Positions 22,800-31,778 of a stretch of 64,000 bases of DNA are shown piece by piece (the first letter of the stretch is position 1; each line of letters begins with the position of its first letter). This DNA is from Hydractinia symbiolongicarpus (lineage: Eukaryota > Cnidaria > Hydrozoa > Anthoathecata > Hydractiniidae), in the NCBI RefSeq assembly GCF_029227915.1, contig NC_079883.1, positions 18,912,001 to 18,976,000 of the forward strand. The letters are read 5' to 3'. Below the pieces are notes generated by a model that saw nothing but the letters and a program-made list of their open reading frames with translations, was not told the origin of the DNA and did not search any database. Made by a program: the position numbers and the translations under genes.

Positions 22800-23064
22800 T
22801 ACTACCGTGGCTGATTACAACGTTTTGTTTTCATTTAATATAGGCGCACAGTATAAAGACGCGGCCGCGTAAAATTATGCGCGGCCGCGTTTTTCAAGGC
22901 GCGGCCGCGTGTTTTTAGGAGCGGCCGCGTGTTTTACCGCCAGTTTCTAAATCTGGTCTGCAGAATGTCAAAGTTAAAGCAGGTGCTAAAATACGCGGCC
23001 GCGCTTTTTGCCGCTGATTTTGCCGCTAATTTCAAGGTAAAACAGGCGGTAAATGACGCGGCCG
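22800..23064 (+). repeat. Left terminal inverted repeat of the HECT transposon
   Basis: Matches 31,515-31,778 in reverse complement with few mismatches. It contains the palindrome GCGGCCGC (the NotI site) near 22,861, 22,881, 22,901, 22,921 and 22,996 and a degraded one at 23,058. The rest is AT-rich. CpG-rich palindromes at ~20-bp spacing look like a protein-binding array. Confidence 0.85.
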
Positions 23065-23149
23065 GGCAGTTTTCCTTGAGATGTGATTCGATGTGGTCTT
23101 GAGAGTTACCACCGTTCAATGGCGAAAACGTGTTTACTCGTAGTGCAAG

Positions 23150-24320
23150 ATGGATGCTATGCCAGTCGGTGTCGATGTGTCATTGGAAGATTTAGTGGCA
23201 TATTATCATAGCCTACGACCTAAGTTGAAGTATTTGGAAATATGTATGGTGATTAACAAACGTCATCACAAGTCATTATCTATGAGAAAGTTTCAATCAA
23301 TATGCACAAGATTGGGCTTATGTCGAACTAGCAATGTTTCTCGCAGTAGATATTATTAAGAATGAGTTGCAAGTGTCATCTTCAAGTTTCGGTTACCGGC
23401 AAATGACAGAATTGATAGCATTGAAGTTTGACGTGATTGTTGCTAAGGAGACTGTGCGAACTATATTGAAGGAGGCGGATCCGTCAGGAGTAGAAAAAAG
23501 GCTTGGAAAAGTGATTACACGGCGTATATATGATACCAAAGGTCCTTGTGACATATATCATATAGATGGAAATGACAAATTAAAAAGATAGGGATTGGCA
23601 ATACACGGTGGTATTGATGGTTTCAGCCGAAAATTACTATGGTTGGTTGTTTCAACAACAAATAATGATCCACTTGTAATCAGAAATTTGTTTTTGCAAT
23701 GCGTGAAGAGATACGGTGTATGTCCGGGTATACTGAGAATGGACCGAAGGACGGAAAACATTTATTGTGCGGATTTACAAGAATTTTTCACTGGTAACAG
23801 CGATAGTTTTAAGTACGGTCGTTCAACGGGAAACCAGAGAATAGAAGCATTTTGGTCTCGCCTCAAGTTGTACAAACTTAATTGGTGGATAAATTATTTC
23901 AAACATCTCACATCAACACTCGTATATGACCCCGAATTACCAACCCATAGAGAAGCCTTATTTCTTTGTTATATTCCCGTTTTACAGAGAGAATTTAATG
24001 ATTTTGTCATCACATGGAATTCAAGAAACGTACGCCAGTCATCAAGCGCACCAGGAGGTCGTCCAGACCTATTGTTTCATATTCCGTCAGCAAGTGGCTA
24101 TTCAAATCAAGGGATGCTTGTGGATAGCACTGAAATATCTGTCGCTGAAAATGTCATGGGAATTGTTCATCATCCAGTTTTCAAAAATAAAGATTTGCTT
24201 GATTTATTGATTTGTTATATGGGGATACATCACTTGCAAGCACCCATGGACGCACAACAATCATTGGAAACATATGTGCAATTACTTGGATTCTTAAGGA
24301 ATGACGGGTTTATAGTTTAA
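23150..24320 (+). pseudogene. Retroviral-type (rve-fold) integrase/transposase of the HECT transposon
   Basis: Three pieces form one protein of about 390 residues. The N-terminal helix-turn-helix part (23,150-23,359) shifts frame near 23,335. The second piece carries SSFGYRQM and ends at a TAG (23,589-23,591) right after GNDKLKR; the third continues in the same frame with GLAIHGGIDGFSRKLLWLVV. The acidic triad is visible: Asp in YHIDGND, Asp in ILRMDRRTEN and Glu in NQRIEAFWSRL. It would cut and join the element's ends. The TAG probably replaced a sense codon, and with the frameshift it makes this copy defective. Confidence 0.8.
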
Positions 24321-24678
24321 CAAGCTAAACAAAAAGAAACATTTATATACTAAGTCTCTTTGATGAAACATAACATATCCAAACAAAATATCACATATAA
24401 ATCATGAGAATAACAATCAATAAATTTTCCAATATCATAAAAGAGGCGAAATTCGCCTGTTTTCACTGGGAGCACTTTAACAAATTCAAAAAAATTTCAA
24501 TGAAACGTATATGAAGAACTGAGATCTCTTGGGGGTTATAAGGTTACACTAAAAAGTCCTAAAGAATCCTAAAGAGTCCTAAAAAAAGTGATTACCAAAA
24601 AACTTGATAACAAAATTTTCATTTAAAAAAAGACTAAAAACATTTTTTCAATAATATATGATACAAAACATGAATATT

Positions 24679-26764
24679 TTAAACAACACCAAATCCAGTC
24701 TCTCCGAATTTAGCAGCAATCTTCAGATTATGCTCAACTTTTTTTGTTGGTAGAGTGGCATTAAGTCCACATGTAGAAATTTTTGGAAAGTTGAAATCAC
24801 AGTTAAAAAAAATATCAATGTTTTTATCCAAACCCTTTCTGGGAACTTTATCCATTCCAGTGAATAAAAACAGTATGTCTTTAAGAGATATCGCATCATA
24901 GTTTCCATTAGCAACATCAGCTAAAAACAGCTCACAGTCACAAATGGCATTGGAAATATCATGGTGTAAATTAGAACCAATTTCTTCGACGTTGTGAAAG
25001 CATAGAATAACAAGAAGCTCATCAAGAGTTAAGATCTTTTCATCTGGCAATAAAAAAGCTTTCATAGTGTGACAATTGGATTGTAACATAAATTCTGGAC
25101 ATATACTTTTTAGTCCTTCTCCACATTGTGATATTGCAGCACGATTTTTCATCACTAAATAACTGATTGAAAAAACATGCTTGTTCTGTTCGATATAAGG
25201 TACAGGAACAATGTTCAAATCAAGTAGATCTTCATTCTCGCCACTCTCAATTTTATCCAATTTATACTTGAATTCTGCATCATTTATTGGTGTTATTTTA
25301 TCAGGATATGGCAAATCATACAATGCATTGAAAATGAGCTCAGAGAAACATTCTGGACCTCTTCCAACATGTATAATAGATGCACCAAGCTTGTAATATA
25401 CTTTTTTTAATACACCATCTGGCATTAATTTGAAACAAATTCCTTTGTCATCTCCGAAAAATACCCCAGGGATAGTGGTAAACCATCTCATTGACAATGA
25501 GTAAAATTCGCGCAGCGGTCCACCTGCATCAGCACCGGGTTCACCTGCAAATCTGATAGCTATTTTTTCAGACGAAAGATCAAAATTTTGACGTAATAAT
25601 ACAGGCAAAAAACGCTGTGAATCTCGTTGTATGATGATATGCTTTGTGTTTATTTTTGGTAAATTGGTGAAGTAGCTTTCACAATTTTGCATAAATGCAA
25701 TAGAATCAGTTTCTATTTCTTCAAACTGTGGAGTAGCATTATCAAAATTATCTGTCTCATAATTTTCCATAAAACGATTCACTTCATCATCACCAAATGC
25801 TGAACTGTCCTCTGTTGATTCTAGTTGAAGAGACAATGAGGGTGAGCCAATTGAATGTCTATATCTCACTGGTTTTTGTGTGTTTCTTGAAAAATGTCTC
25901 AATCTCAAATCACCAAGAGTAGAATTTTCTATGTTTACATCTATGTCAGTTTTGGCAGTATTTGTCACAGCATCTGGATCGGGTGATGCTAAATAAGTAT
26001 CCTCTCTCATAATGTTGTCTGTTTGATCTGCTAGCAAAGTTGCTGTGTAACTTTCATTTTGCTCACAGCGTAGACAGCTACCAATATACGTACAAGAACA
26101 AACACTGCATATACTTCTGTCAACAAAATTCGATCCTGGTAAGCTGGGTGGCACAGTAATTGTTGAGGTACCTTCTGCCCATGCAGATGATATTACTGTT
26201 TCTTCTGGTCCAATAATTTCTGTATCTAATTCAAACATGCTTGAAAATGACTTATTGCACAACTTTGAAAACTCCAACTTCGCAAATGATTTAGGATAGT
26301 ATAAATATACTTGTATTCCTTTTTTTTTTGTCTCTACAACTCAAACCATATGTTTCTATATCAATGAAATCTTGCTCCAGAGAGTGACCATTATAATTAC
26401 CAACAAATGTTTGATCTTTCTGTGGTATATCATAGTGTTTATGTATTTCGTCATGTAGCTCAGGGTATTTTGTAGATCGATTAAATAGTGTTAAATAACT
26501 CTGGTTGTTTTTCATTGTATATTTTGATAACTTATCTTTAAACTTCAATCCAACATTAACTTTGTAGGTTTCCCTTACAGTTATCGGACGGTTATGAATA
26601 TCATATTTCCCAGAGTGGGCTCTTTTCAATATTTTTCTTAGTTCATCTGCCTTTTCATGATAGGACTTTTCTTCAACCACAGGGAGTGCAAATATCAGCC
26701 GATATGATAATATATCTCCATACGCCAACCCTAGCTCCACAGGCTTGTCAGTGTGTTTCTTTGC
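24679..26764 (-). pseudogene. HECT-type E3 ubiquitin ligase of the transposon, main exon
   Basis: The HECT domain covers the last ~330 residues. FAGEPGADAGGPLREFYSLS opens it and FPKISTCGLNATLP near the end holds the catalytic Cys that would take ubiquitin from an E2. Upstream is a Cys-rich patch (CSVCSCTYIGSCLRC) and an acidic linker. Reading is open from a splice acceptor at 26,765-26,766 except for one frameshift at a run of ten T (26,320-26,329): 26,291-26,740 is in one frame and 24,679-26,310 in another. A homopolymer indel could be a sequencing error, so the gene may be intact. The N-terminal exon is at 31,350-31,379. It resembles G2E3-like HECT proteins. Confidence 0.8.
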
Positions 26765-26813
26765 CTACTATCTTCGTAGATTTGCAATAAATAAAGCGAA
26801 ATAAGCTAGCTAA

Positions 26814-27053
26814 TTTACAAAATTAGACAAATGAAATGAAGTTTAATTAAAATAATAATTTAGCTCTGATCTAAGTATTCAAATGAGATTCGGCTTCCGT
26901 AAATTTCCTGCTTTAAAGACCCATTGTGAAGGCCAAAATAGTGAATAATAGTGCTAAAGGTGTTAGGGGAGTGGTGGTGGGCACTTGAATACTTAGATCA
27001 GAGCTAAATTATTATTTTAATTAAACTTCATTTCATTTGTCTAATTTTGTAAA
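26814..27053. repeat. Foldback: perfect 69-bp inverted repeat with DIRS-end loop
   Basis: Arms at 26,814-26,882 and 26,985-27,053 match perfectly around a 102-nt loop. The inner half of each arm (aataatttagctctgatcta core) and the first part of the loop (atgagattcggcttccgtaa) resemble the right terminus of the DIRS element. The outer half is intron sequence copied in inverse. It abuts the DIRS left end. Confidence 0.8.
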
Positions 27054-27277
27054 TAATAATTTAGCCTCTGATCGTAAGTATTCAAATGAGATTTCAAAGC
27101 CACCTATTTTGGATTCAACAAACAGTTTAGTAAAAACTGGGCAAGGACCAGTATATGATTAAACAGAACTACATATTTATGGTTTGTCTGTTATGACTCC
27201 TGGCAATGCCACATTGTACCATAACGGTACATGTCTATTACATATATATATACAAAATCTAACGCAAGCAAATGTGT

Positions 27278-28261
27278 TCATAAACATTTAAGAAGTTCGT
27301 TTCCAAAGTTCTTGCTTATGGGCAATTTGTAATGTTTGGCAAACGTGCTAGTGCCTCTCCAGCCTGCCGCCTTTGCGATTGTCTTCATAGGTACGCCTAT
27401 GTCCTCTGCCTTGCTGGTAGACGCACTCCTTGTAGAGTGGGTGCTGAACGTCTTAATATCGATGCCAGCCAAGCCTAAGAAAGTTTTAACGTACTTTGCA
27501 ATGGTGGTGATTCCGATAGGTTTATGGGGATATGCATAGGAGAGAAGTAGTTCCCTTGGTTGGTTTTCGAGGTTCTCTCGTATAAGGTCTGTCCTCCTCA
27601 GGTATTCATCTAGGCAGTGGACTATACATATCCGGTTATCGAGGTGGTACTTCTCGAATTGCAGAGGTTCCTGATGTTTGCCTGGTTTTGTTGTCTTCAT
27701 GATTGTAGAGATGTAGAAAGTGTACATATCTGAAGAGCGATGACAAAAGTTAACCTTTAGGGCACCTATTGTCTGGGCTCTCTGGCCACTCAGGAGGCAC
27801 AACAAGGTGGCTAGTTTTTTCGTTAGTAACTCTAACTCCAGGTGCTGGTTACCAGGCAAGGTTGTCATATAGTTTAATACTACATCAGGGTCATATATCA
27901 CAGTGTGTTTTGGTAGGGAAGGACGTAGCTTGAAAACTCCCTTGATTAGTCTGCTAACGTCCTCGTTCTTACCAAAGCTTGTTCCTGCATCCTTTGGTAA
28001 TACAGCTGACAGGGCTGACCTTGCCGCTGCGATGTAACCATCACTTGCCTTTTCTACGTGGAAAAGGAAAGCGAGGAAGTCCATACCTTGTTTATGACTA
28101 GCCCCATAAGGTTCTGGGATTTTTTCACTTTTACAAAACTTCAGCCATTTCCTTAAATAGAGATTATAGCTGGATTGGGTTTTTTCTGACCACGATGCAG
28201 TGAGCAGTTGTTTAAGATCGTCAGAACATGACTGTTTTAGGTTTATTGCCTCCCTGAGACA
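27278..28261 (-). CDS. DIRS tyrosine recombinase (integrase)
   Basis: Replaces the DDE integrase of LTR elements and would insert a circular DNA intermediate by site-specific recombination. Reading is open from about 28,261, inside the end of the RT/RNase H ORF in another frame, to 27,278. The first Met is at 28,084, but conserved-looking core-binding sequence (ASWSEKTQSSYNLYLRKWLK) lies upstream of it, so the protein is probably made from the overlap. Catalytic residues are visible: Arg in LLSGQRAQTIGAL, His and Arg in FSTHSTRSAS, and the terminal Tyr in FAKHYKLPI. The ORF is intact. Confidence 0.85.
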   Translation of the reverse strand, partial: CLREAINLKQSCSDDLKQLLTASWSEKTQSSYNLYLRKWLKFCKSEKIPEPYGASHKQGMDFLAFLFHVEKASDGYIAAARSALSAVLPKDAGTSFGKNEDVSRLIKGVFKLRPSLPKHTVIYDPDVVLNYMTTLPGNQHLELELLTKKLATLLCLLSGQRAQTIGALKVNFCHRSSDMYTFYISTIMKTTKPGKHQEPLQFEKYHLDNRICIVHCLDEYLRRTDLIRENLENQPRELLLSYAYPHKPIGITTIAKYVKTFLGLAGIDIKTFSTHSTRSASTSKAEDIGVPMKTIAKAAGWRGTSTFAKHYKLPISKNFGNELLKCL

Positions 28262-31092
28262 ATTGCTACCCGAAGACTTAGATTTGGGTGCAGTGGATGA
28301 AAGACACTTGGTTGCTGTGGAAGCAGTAATAGGTCCATTCTAGGTAAAACAAGAATCTCTTTAATTATTAGTTCAGAATACCCTGTGAACCATGGTTGGT
28401 TAGGCCAGTCCGGAACTACCAGGATACCTACTGCCTTATCACTATGGATCTTTTGAATTACCTGGGGAAGGCAGGCGAAGGGTGGAAAGGCATAAAACGA
28501 GATATTGTGCCAATCCTCAGTAAACGAGTTTACTCCGATGCAGTTGGGATCAGGTCGATATGAGAAGAAGGCAGGTAACTGCGTGTTTATTCTACTCGCG
28601 AAGAGGTCTGTTTCTGGACGGAAGTCCAGTTCGTTCAGCGCATAGCGGAATGTTGATTTGTTTAACATCCATTCTGTTCTTGTCTCCTGTTGTCGCGACT
28701 CTCTGTCTGCTTCTACGTTAAGAATGCCAGGGAGATGTGTAGCGACTATCCAATTATTTTTGCTTATTGCCCATTCCCAAATGCTATGTGTAATCTTATC
28801 CATTGGGATAGATTTTACGCTACCCATTTTGTTTACACAGGCTACTGCTGAAGTGTTATCCATCTTTAGCAATATGTTAGTGTTTGCAGTATGGTTGCAA
28901 AGAGCCTGTAGTCCAAAGAATGCTGCCATTAGTTCTAGGACATTTATGTGGTGTTCCTGCTCCAGAGATGAAAACTCACCCCCTGTGTGGGTTTGTGTCA
29001 TTGACGCTCCCCAACCTCTTGTTGAGGCATCCGTGGATATAATGATCTGAGGGTTGCCTCGAACTATTGGGGCTATGCTACCCCATAAATTATTCTTCCA
29101 CCAAGATATGTCACCCATGGCAGTAGGGGTTAATGTGATCTGCACATCGAAGTTTCCGGCGCTCTTTTTTAAGGACTCAATTTTTAGTCTTTCGGTAGAT
29201 CTGTAGTAGAGTCTACCGTGTGGTACCCCAATAAGGCTGCTGGTAAACTTACCAATTAATCGCGCTAGAGTTCTTATTGTTATCTTCTCTCTCTGTGTCA
29301 CTGCTTGACACAGATCGATTATGGCTGCCTTCTTTTTGGGGGTGAGAGCGACAGTCATATTCACTGTATCGATGACGAATCCAAGGAATTCCAAAACTTG
29401 TTTTGGTTCGAACTCGGATTTGTCTGGGTGAACCGTAAATCCCAGTGAATCTAACAAAACAACGGTTTTGTGTACGTTATTGCAGCACTGTTGTTTACTG
29501 ACGTTCATAGTGATCAAGTCGTCAATGTAGTCAGCAATGGTGACCTGTTCCTTCCTTAATTTAGATAAGGGTGGTTTCATTATCTTGGTGAATTTACGAG
29601 GTCCTTCTGTATAGCCGAAGGGGAGTACCAGGAACACGTATACCTTACCCTCATGTTCGAATTTTAGGAGCTTCTGGCTTTCTTTGTGTATTGGTATGCT
29701 ATAGTATGCATCCTTGATATCAAGTTTGGCCAGATACATGTCCTTTTGGATTAATCGAAGAATGGACGTTAAGGTTTGCATCTTAAACTTTCTTTTCTCA
29801 ATGTGTACATTGAGTTTTTTGAGGTTTAGGATGAGCCTGAACCCCCCTTCTGATTTCTCGGTGACGAATATGGGTGAGATAAAGTCGCATGGTTCGCGAC
29901 TGCTCAACCTTATTACACCTTTCCCCAAAAGGCTTTGTATTTCTTCGTCAATGAAAAGTTTCTTTTTTCTATCTAGGGGGTATGTCCGATATGGGGTTTG
30001 GGGCATCTCGTTTACTGGAATTTGCAAACCAGACACTGTCTGGAGGATCTCCCTATCGGTAGTTATGTCTTTCCACTGATCAAAATGAAACCTGAGAGAA
30101 CCGGGTTTAAAATATTTGACTTTTGACCTTAGAAAAGCTTTTAGGGTCTCAGTAAGCCATTCGGAATCCTCTTCCACTTCTGTAGCTAAGGCTACGTACT
30201 CTTTTGGCAAGGAAGGCTTAATTAAGTCTCGCCTGACCTGATTTAGCAGCTGGGAGGTCTTACCAGCGAGGGTCATGGCGTCCTTAAGGTCGTTTAACGG
30301 ACCCTTTGTGTCTGCGTTGGCATCACCGGATTTCTCCACCAACGTAGATGAAGCTTTCAGAAGCATAGCCACCGACGCTGAGTGCATGTTTTGGATGTCC
30401 TGCATCTTAACGTCAGTGGACCTGTGAAAATTGGAAAGTGTTTTCCAAATTTCGGTGTTTGTTCTCTTTGGGAGTAGAAAGTTGCAGTTTGATGGAATTG
30501 CTGCCGTTTCTAACTTCCGCTTGAGAACATCACCCTTGAGCCTTTTTTGCCAAAACACTTTGGCAGCACATGCCACTGATGACGTGACCTCTGGTCCCGA
30601 GGCCTTGCTGTCCTCTTCATAGTCATCAGTGGACTGTTGCCAGTACTCTTGGGCTGGCTCTTTGGTACCCTTTTTAGAATGCTCTGGTGCTTCATCTTTG
30701 GAAGAAGGCGATTCTGAGCGCGTGGATCTAAACCAGAGGTTTGAACCAGTGATAGATATTCTTTCTTCCTCCTGTTGGGTACTGGATTTGCTAGCCAGAG
30801 TTCCATCTGGAACATTGGGGCTAGGATTAAGACTAGACCGGGTCCCCTCTGGGACAATAGGGTCTGTCAGGTGGCTAAGTCTTGCCATAAAGGTGTTCAT
30901 GCTGGCCAGTGTGTCGTGTATTCGACTTAGTTCGGCCTTTTGTCGCTCGAATACGATGGATACGACTTGGTCTACGATACCTGTGCAGTCCACGGGGATA
31001 GGAACAGGGTGTTCGGGGTCCTGTAAGGTGAAGTCATGGTCGCCATTTTTGCTGTGCTGTGGGAGCATGGGATCGTCGCTTTCGTGTTGCAT
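28243..31092 (-). CDS. DIRS gag-like region, reverse transcriptase and RNase H
   Basis: 949 residues, uninterrupted. Residues 1-330 form a hydrophilic gag-like part with Ser/Glu-rich stretches. The RT spans about 380-620: GFRLILNLKKLN, LDIKDAYYSIPI (motif A), LPFGYTEGPRKFTKIM (motif B) and IADYIDDLITM (motif C). RNase H follows (about 690-810) with IISTDASTRGWGA, VLELMAAFFGLQAL and LLKMDNTSAVACV carrying the acidic residues. The tail has the DIRS-typical FRPETDLFASRINTQLP block. The start at 31,092 is the first Met, about 200 bp inside the right terminus. The end overlaps the recombinase frame. Confidence 0.9.
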   Translation of the reverse strand: MQHESDDPMLPQHSKNGDHDFTLQDPEHPVPIPVDCTGIVDQVVSIVFERQKAELSRIHDTLASMNTFMARLSHLTDPIVPEGTRSSLNPSPNVPDGTLASKSSTQQEEERISITGSNLWFRSTRSESPSSKDEAPEHSKKGTKEPAQEYWQQSTDDYEEDSKASGPEVTSSVACAAKVFWQKRLKGDVLKRKLETAAIPSNCNFLLPKRTNTEIWKTLSNFHRSTDVKMQDIQNMHSASVAMLLKASSTLVEKSGDANADTKGPLNDLKDAMTLAGKTSQLLNQVRRDLIKPSLPKEYVALATEVEEDSEWLTETLKAFLRSKVKYFKPGSLRFHFDQWKDITTDREILQTVSGLQIPVNEMPQTPYRTYPLDRKKKLFIDEEIQSLLGKGVIRLSSREPCDFISPIFVTEKSEGGFRLILNLKKLNVHIEKRKFKMQTLTSILRLIQKDMYLAKLDIKDAYYSIPIHKESQKLLKFEHEGKVYVFLVLPFGYTEGPRKFTKIMKPPLSKLRKEQVTIADYIDDLITMNVSKQQCCNNVHKTVVLLDSLGFTVHPDKSEFEPKQVLEFLGFVIDTVNMTVALTPKKKAAIIDLCQAVTQREKITIRTLARLIGKFTSSLIGVPHGRLYYRSTERLKIESLKKSAGNFDVQITLTPTAMGDISWWKNNLWGSIAPIVRGNPQIIISTDASTRGWGASMTQTHTGGEFSSLEQEHHINVLELMAAFFGLQALCNHTANTNILLKMDNTSAVACVNKMGSVKSIPMDKITHSIWEWAISKNNWIVATHLPGILNVEADRESRQQETRTEWMLNKSTFRYALNELDFRPETDLFASRINTQLPAFFSYRPDPNCIGVNSFTEDWHNISFYAFPPFACLPQVIQKIHSDKAVGILVVPDWPNQPWFTGYSELIIKEILVLPRMDLLLLPQQPSVFHPLHPNLSLRVAIVSGRQ

Positions 31093-31349
31093 TATTCTTA
31101 AACTGAATAATTAGTAAAAAGAATAAACACTAGAGGAATTATCCTAACCTAACACCAGCACTATAAACTCATTTAGTTTATATCACTTAGCTATGTATCA
31201 ATACAAAAGATACCTAAACGTGTCTACTCGAGCACTTGGCACTTCACGTCCGTTCACATTTGTTTACGAAATCGAAAGAGGGAATTTACGGAAGCCGAAT
31301 CTCATTTGAATACTTACGATCAGAGGCTAAATTATTATTGCTTGTTTAC

Positions 31350-31379
31350 CTTTTCAAAGCTTCCAGCTGCAGCTGCCAT
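31350..31379 (-). CDS. HECT gene exon 1 (start codon, 10 codons)
   Basis: The minus strand reads an A-rich leader, ATG, then MAAAAGSFEK, followed directly by a GTAAAC donor at 31,349-31,344. It ends in phase 0, and the main exon also begins in phase 0 after a TAG acceptor at 26,765. The exon lies 135 bp inside the right TIR, where a 5' exon should be. The support is splice logic only, without transcript data. Confidence 0.6.
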
Positions 31380-31514
31380 TTTTTTGTGAGTTCTGAGAAG
31401 TAACTTTCTAAGAATTCCGTTCTAGTGTTCCAGGGCTCTAATTTGCAGACCAGAACACTGCGCCCTTGGCCACATGCCGTTGTTTTTCGAAAATCTTCTG
31501 CGAGAAGAAAAGTG

Positions 31515-31778
31515 CGGCCGCGTCATTTACCGCCTGTTTTACTTTAAAATTAACGGCAGAATCAGCGGCAAAAAGAGCGGCCGCGTATTTTAGCACCTGT
31601 TTTAACTTTGACATTCTGCAGACCAGATTTAGAAACCGGCGGTAAAACACGCGGCCGCTCCTAAAAACACGCGGCCGCGCTTTTTAAAACGCGGCCGCAC
31701 ATAATTTCACGCGGCCGCGTCTTTTACAGTGCGCCTATTTTAAATGAAAACAAAACGTTGTAATCAGCCACGGTAGTA
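31515..31778 (-). repeat. Right terminal inverted repeat of the HECT transposon
   Basis: Reverse complement of 22,800-23,064. GCGGCCGC palindromes occur near 31,514, 31,579, 31,650, 31,669, 31,690 and 31,710. The TIR also holds a ctgcagaccagatttagaaac block shared with the left end. Confidence 0.85.

Larger units (their letters stand above)
27052..31339 (-). mobile_element. DIRS-type tyrosine-recombinase retrotransposon
   Basis: Perfect 42-bp inverted termini (27,052-27,093 and 31,298-31,339, core tagcctctgatcgtaagt) bound the element, which has no target duplication, as usual for tyrosine-recombinase retroelements. On the minus strand it encodes a gag-like region, RT and RNase H in one long ORF and an overlapping tyrosine recombinase ORF. 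Both ORFs are open, so this is the most intact element in the window. It sits inside the intron of the HECT gene. Confidence 0.85.
22800..31778. mobile_element. DNA transposon with NotI-palindrome TIRs, an integrase gene and a HECT gene
   Basis: About 265-bp inverted repeats (22,800-23,064 and 31,515-31,778) begin TACTACCGTGGCTG and bound the element. Inside are a plus-strand retroviral-type integrase gene just after the left TIR and a minus-strand HECT-domain gene starting just inside the right TIR, so the two genes converge. The TAC start and integrase type resemble the IS3EU superfamily, a placement I infer. A 4.3-kb DIRS element and a foldback lie in the HECT intron; without them the element would be about 4.5 kb. 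Confidence 0.75.
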
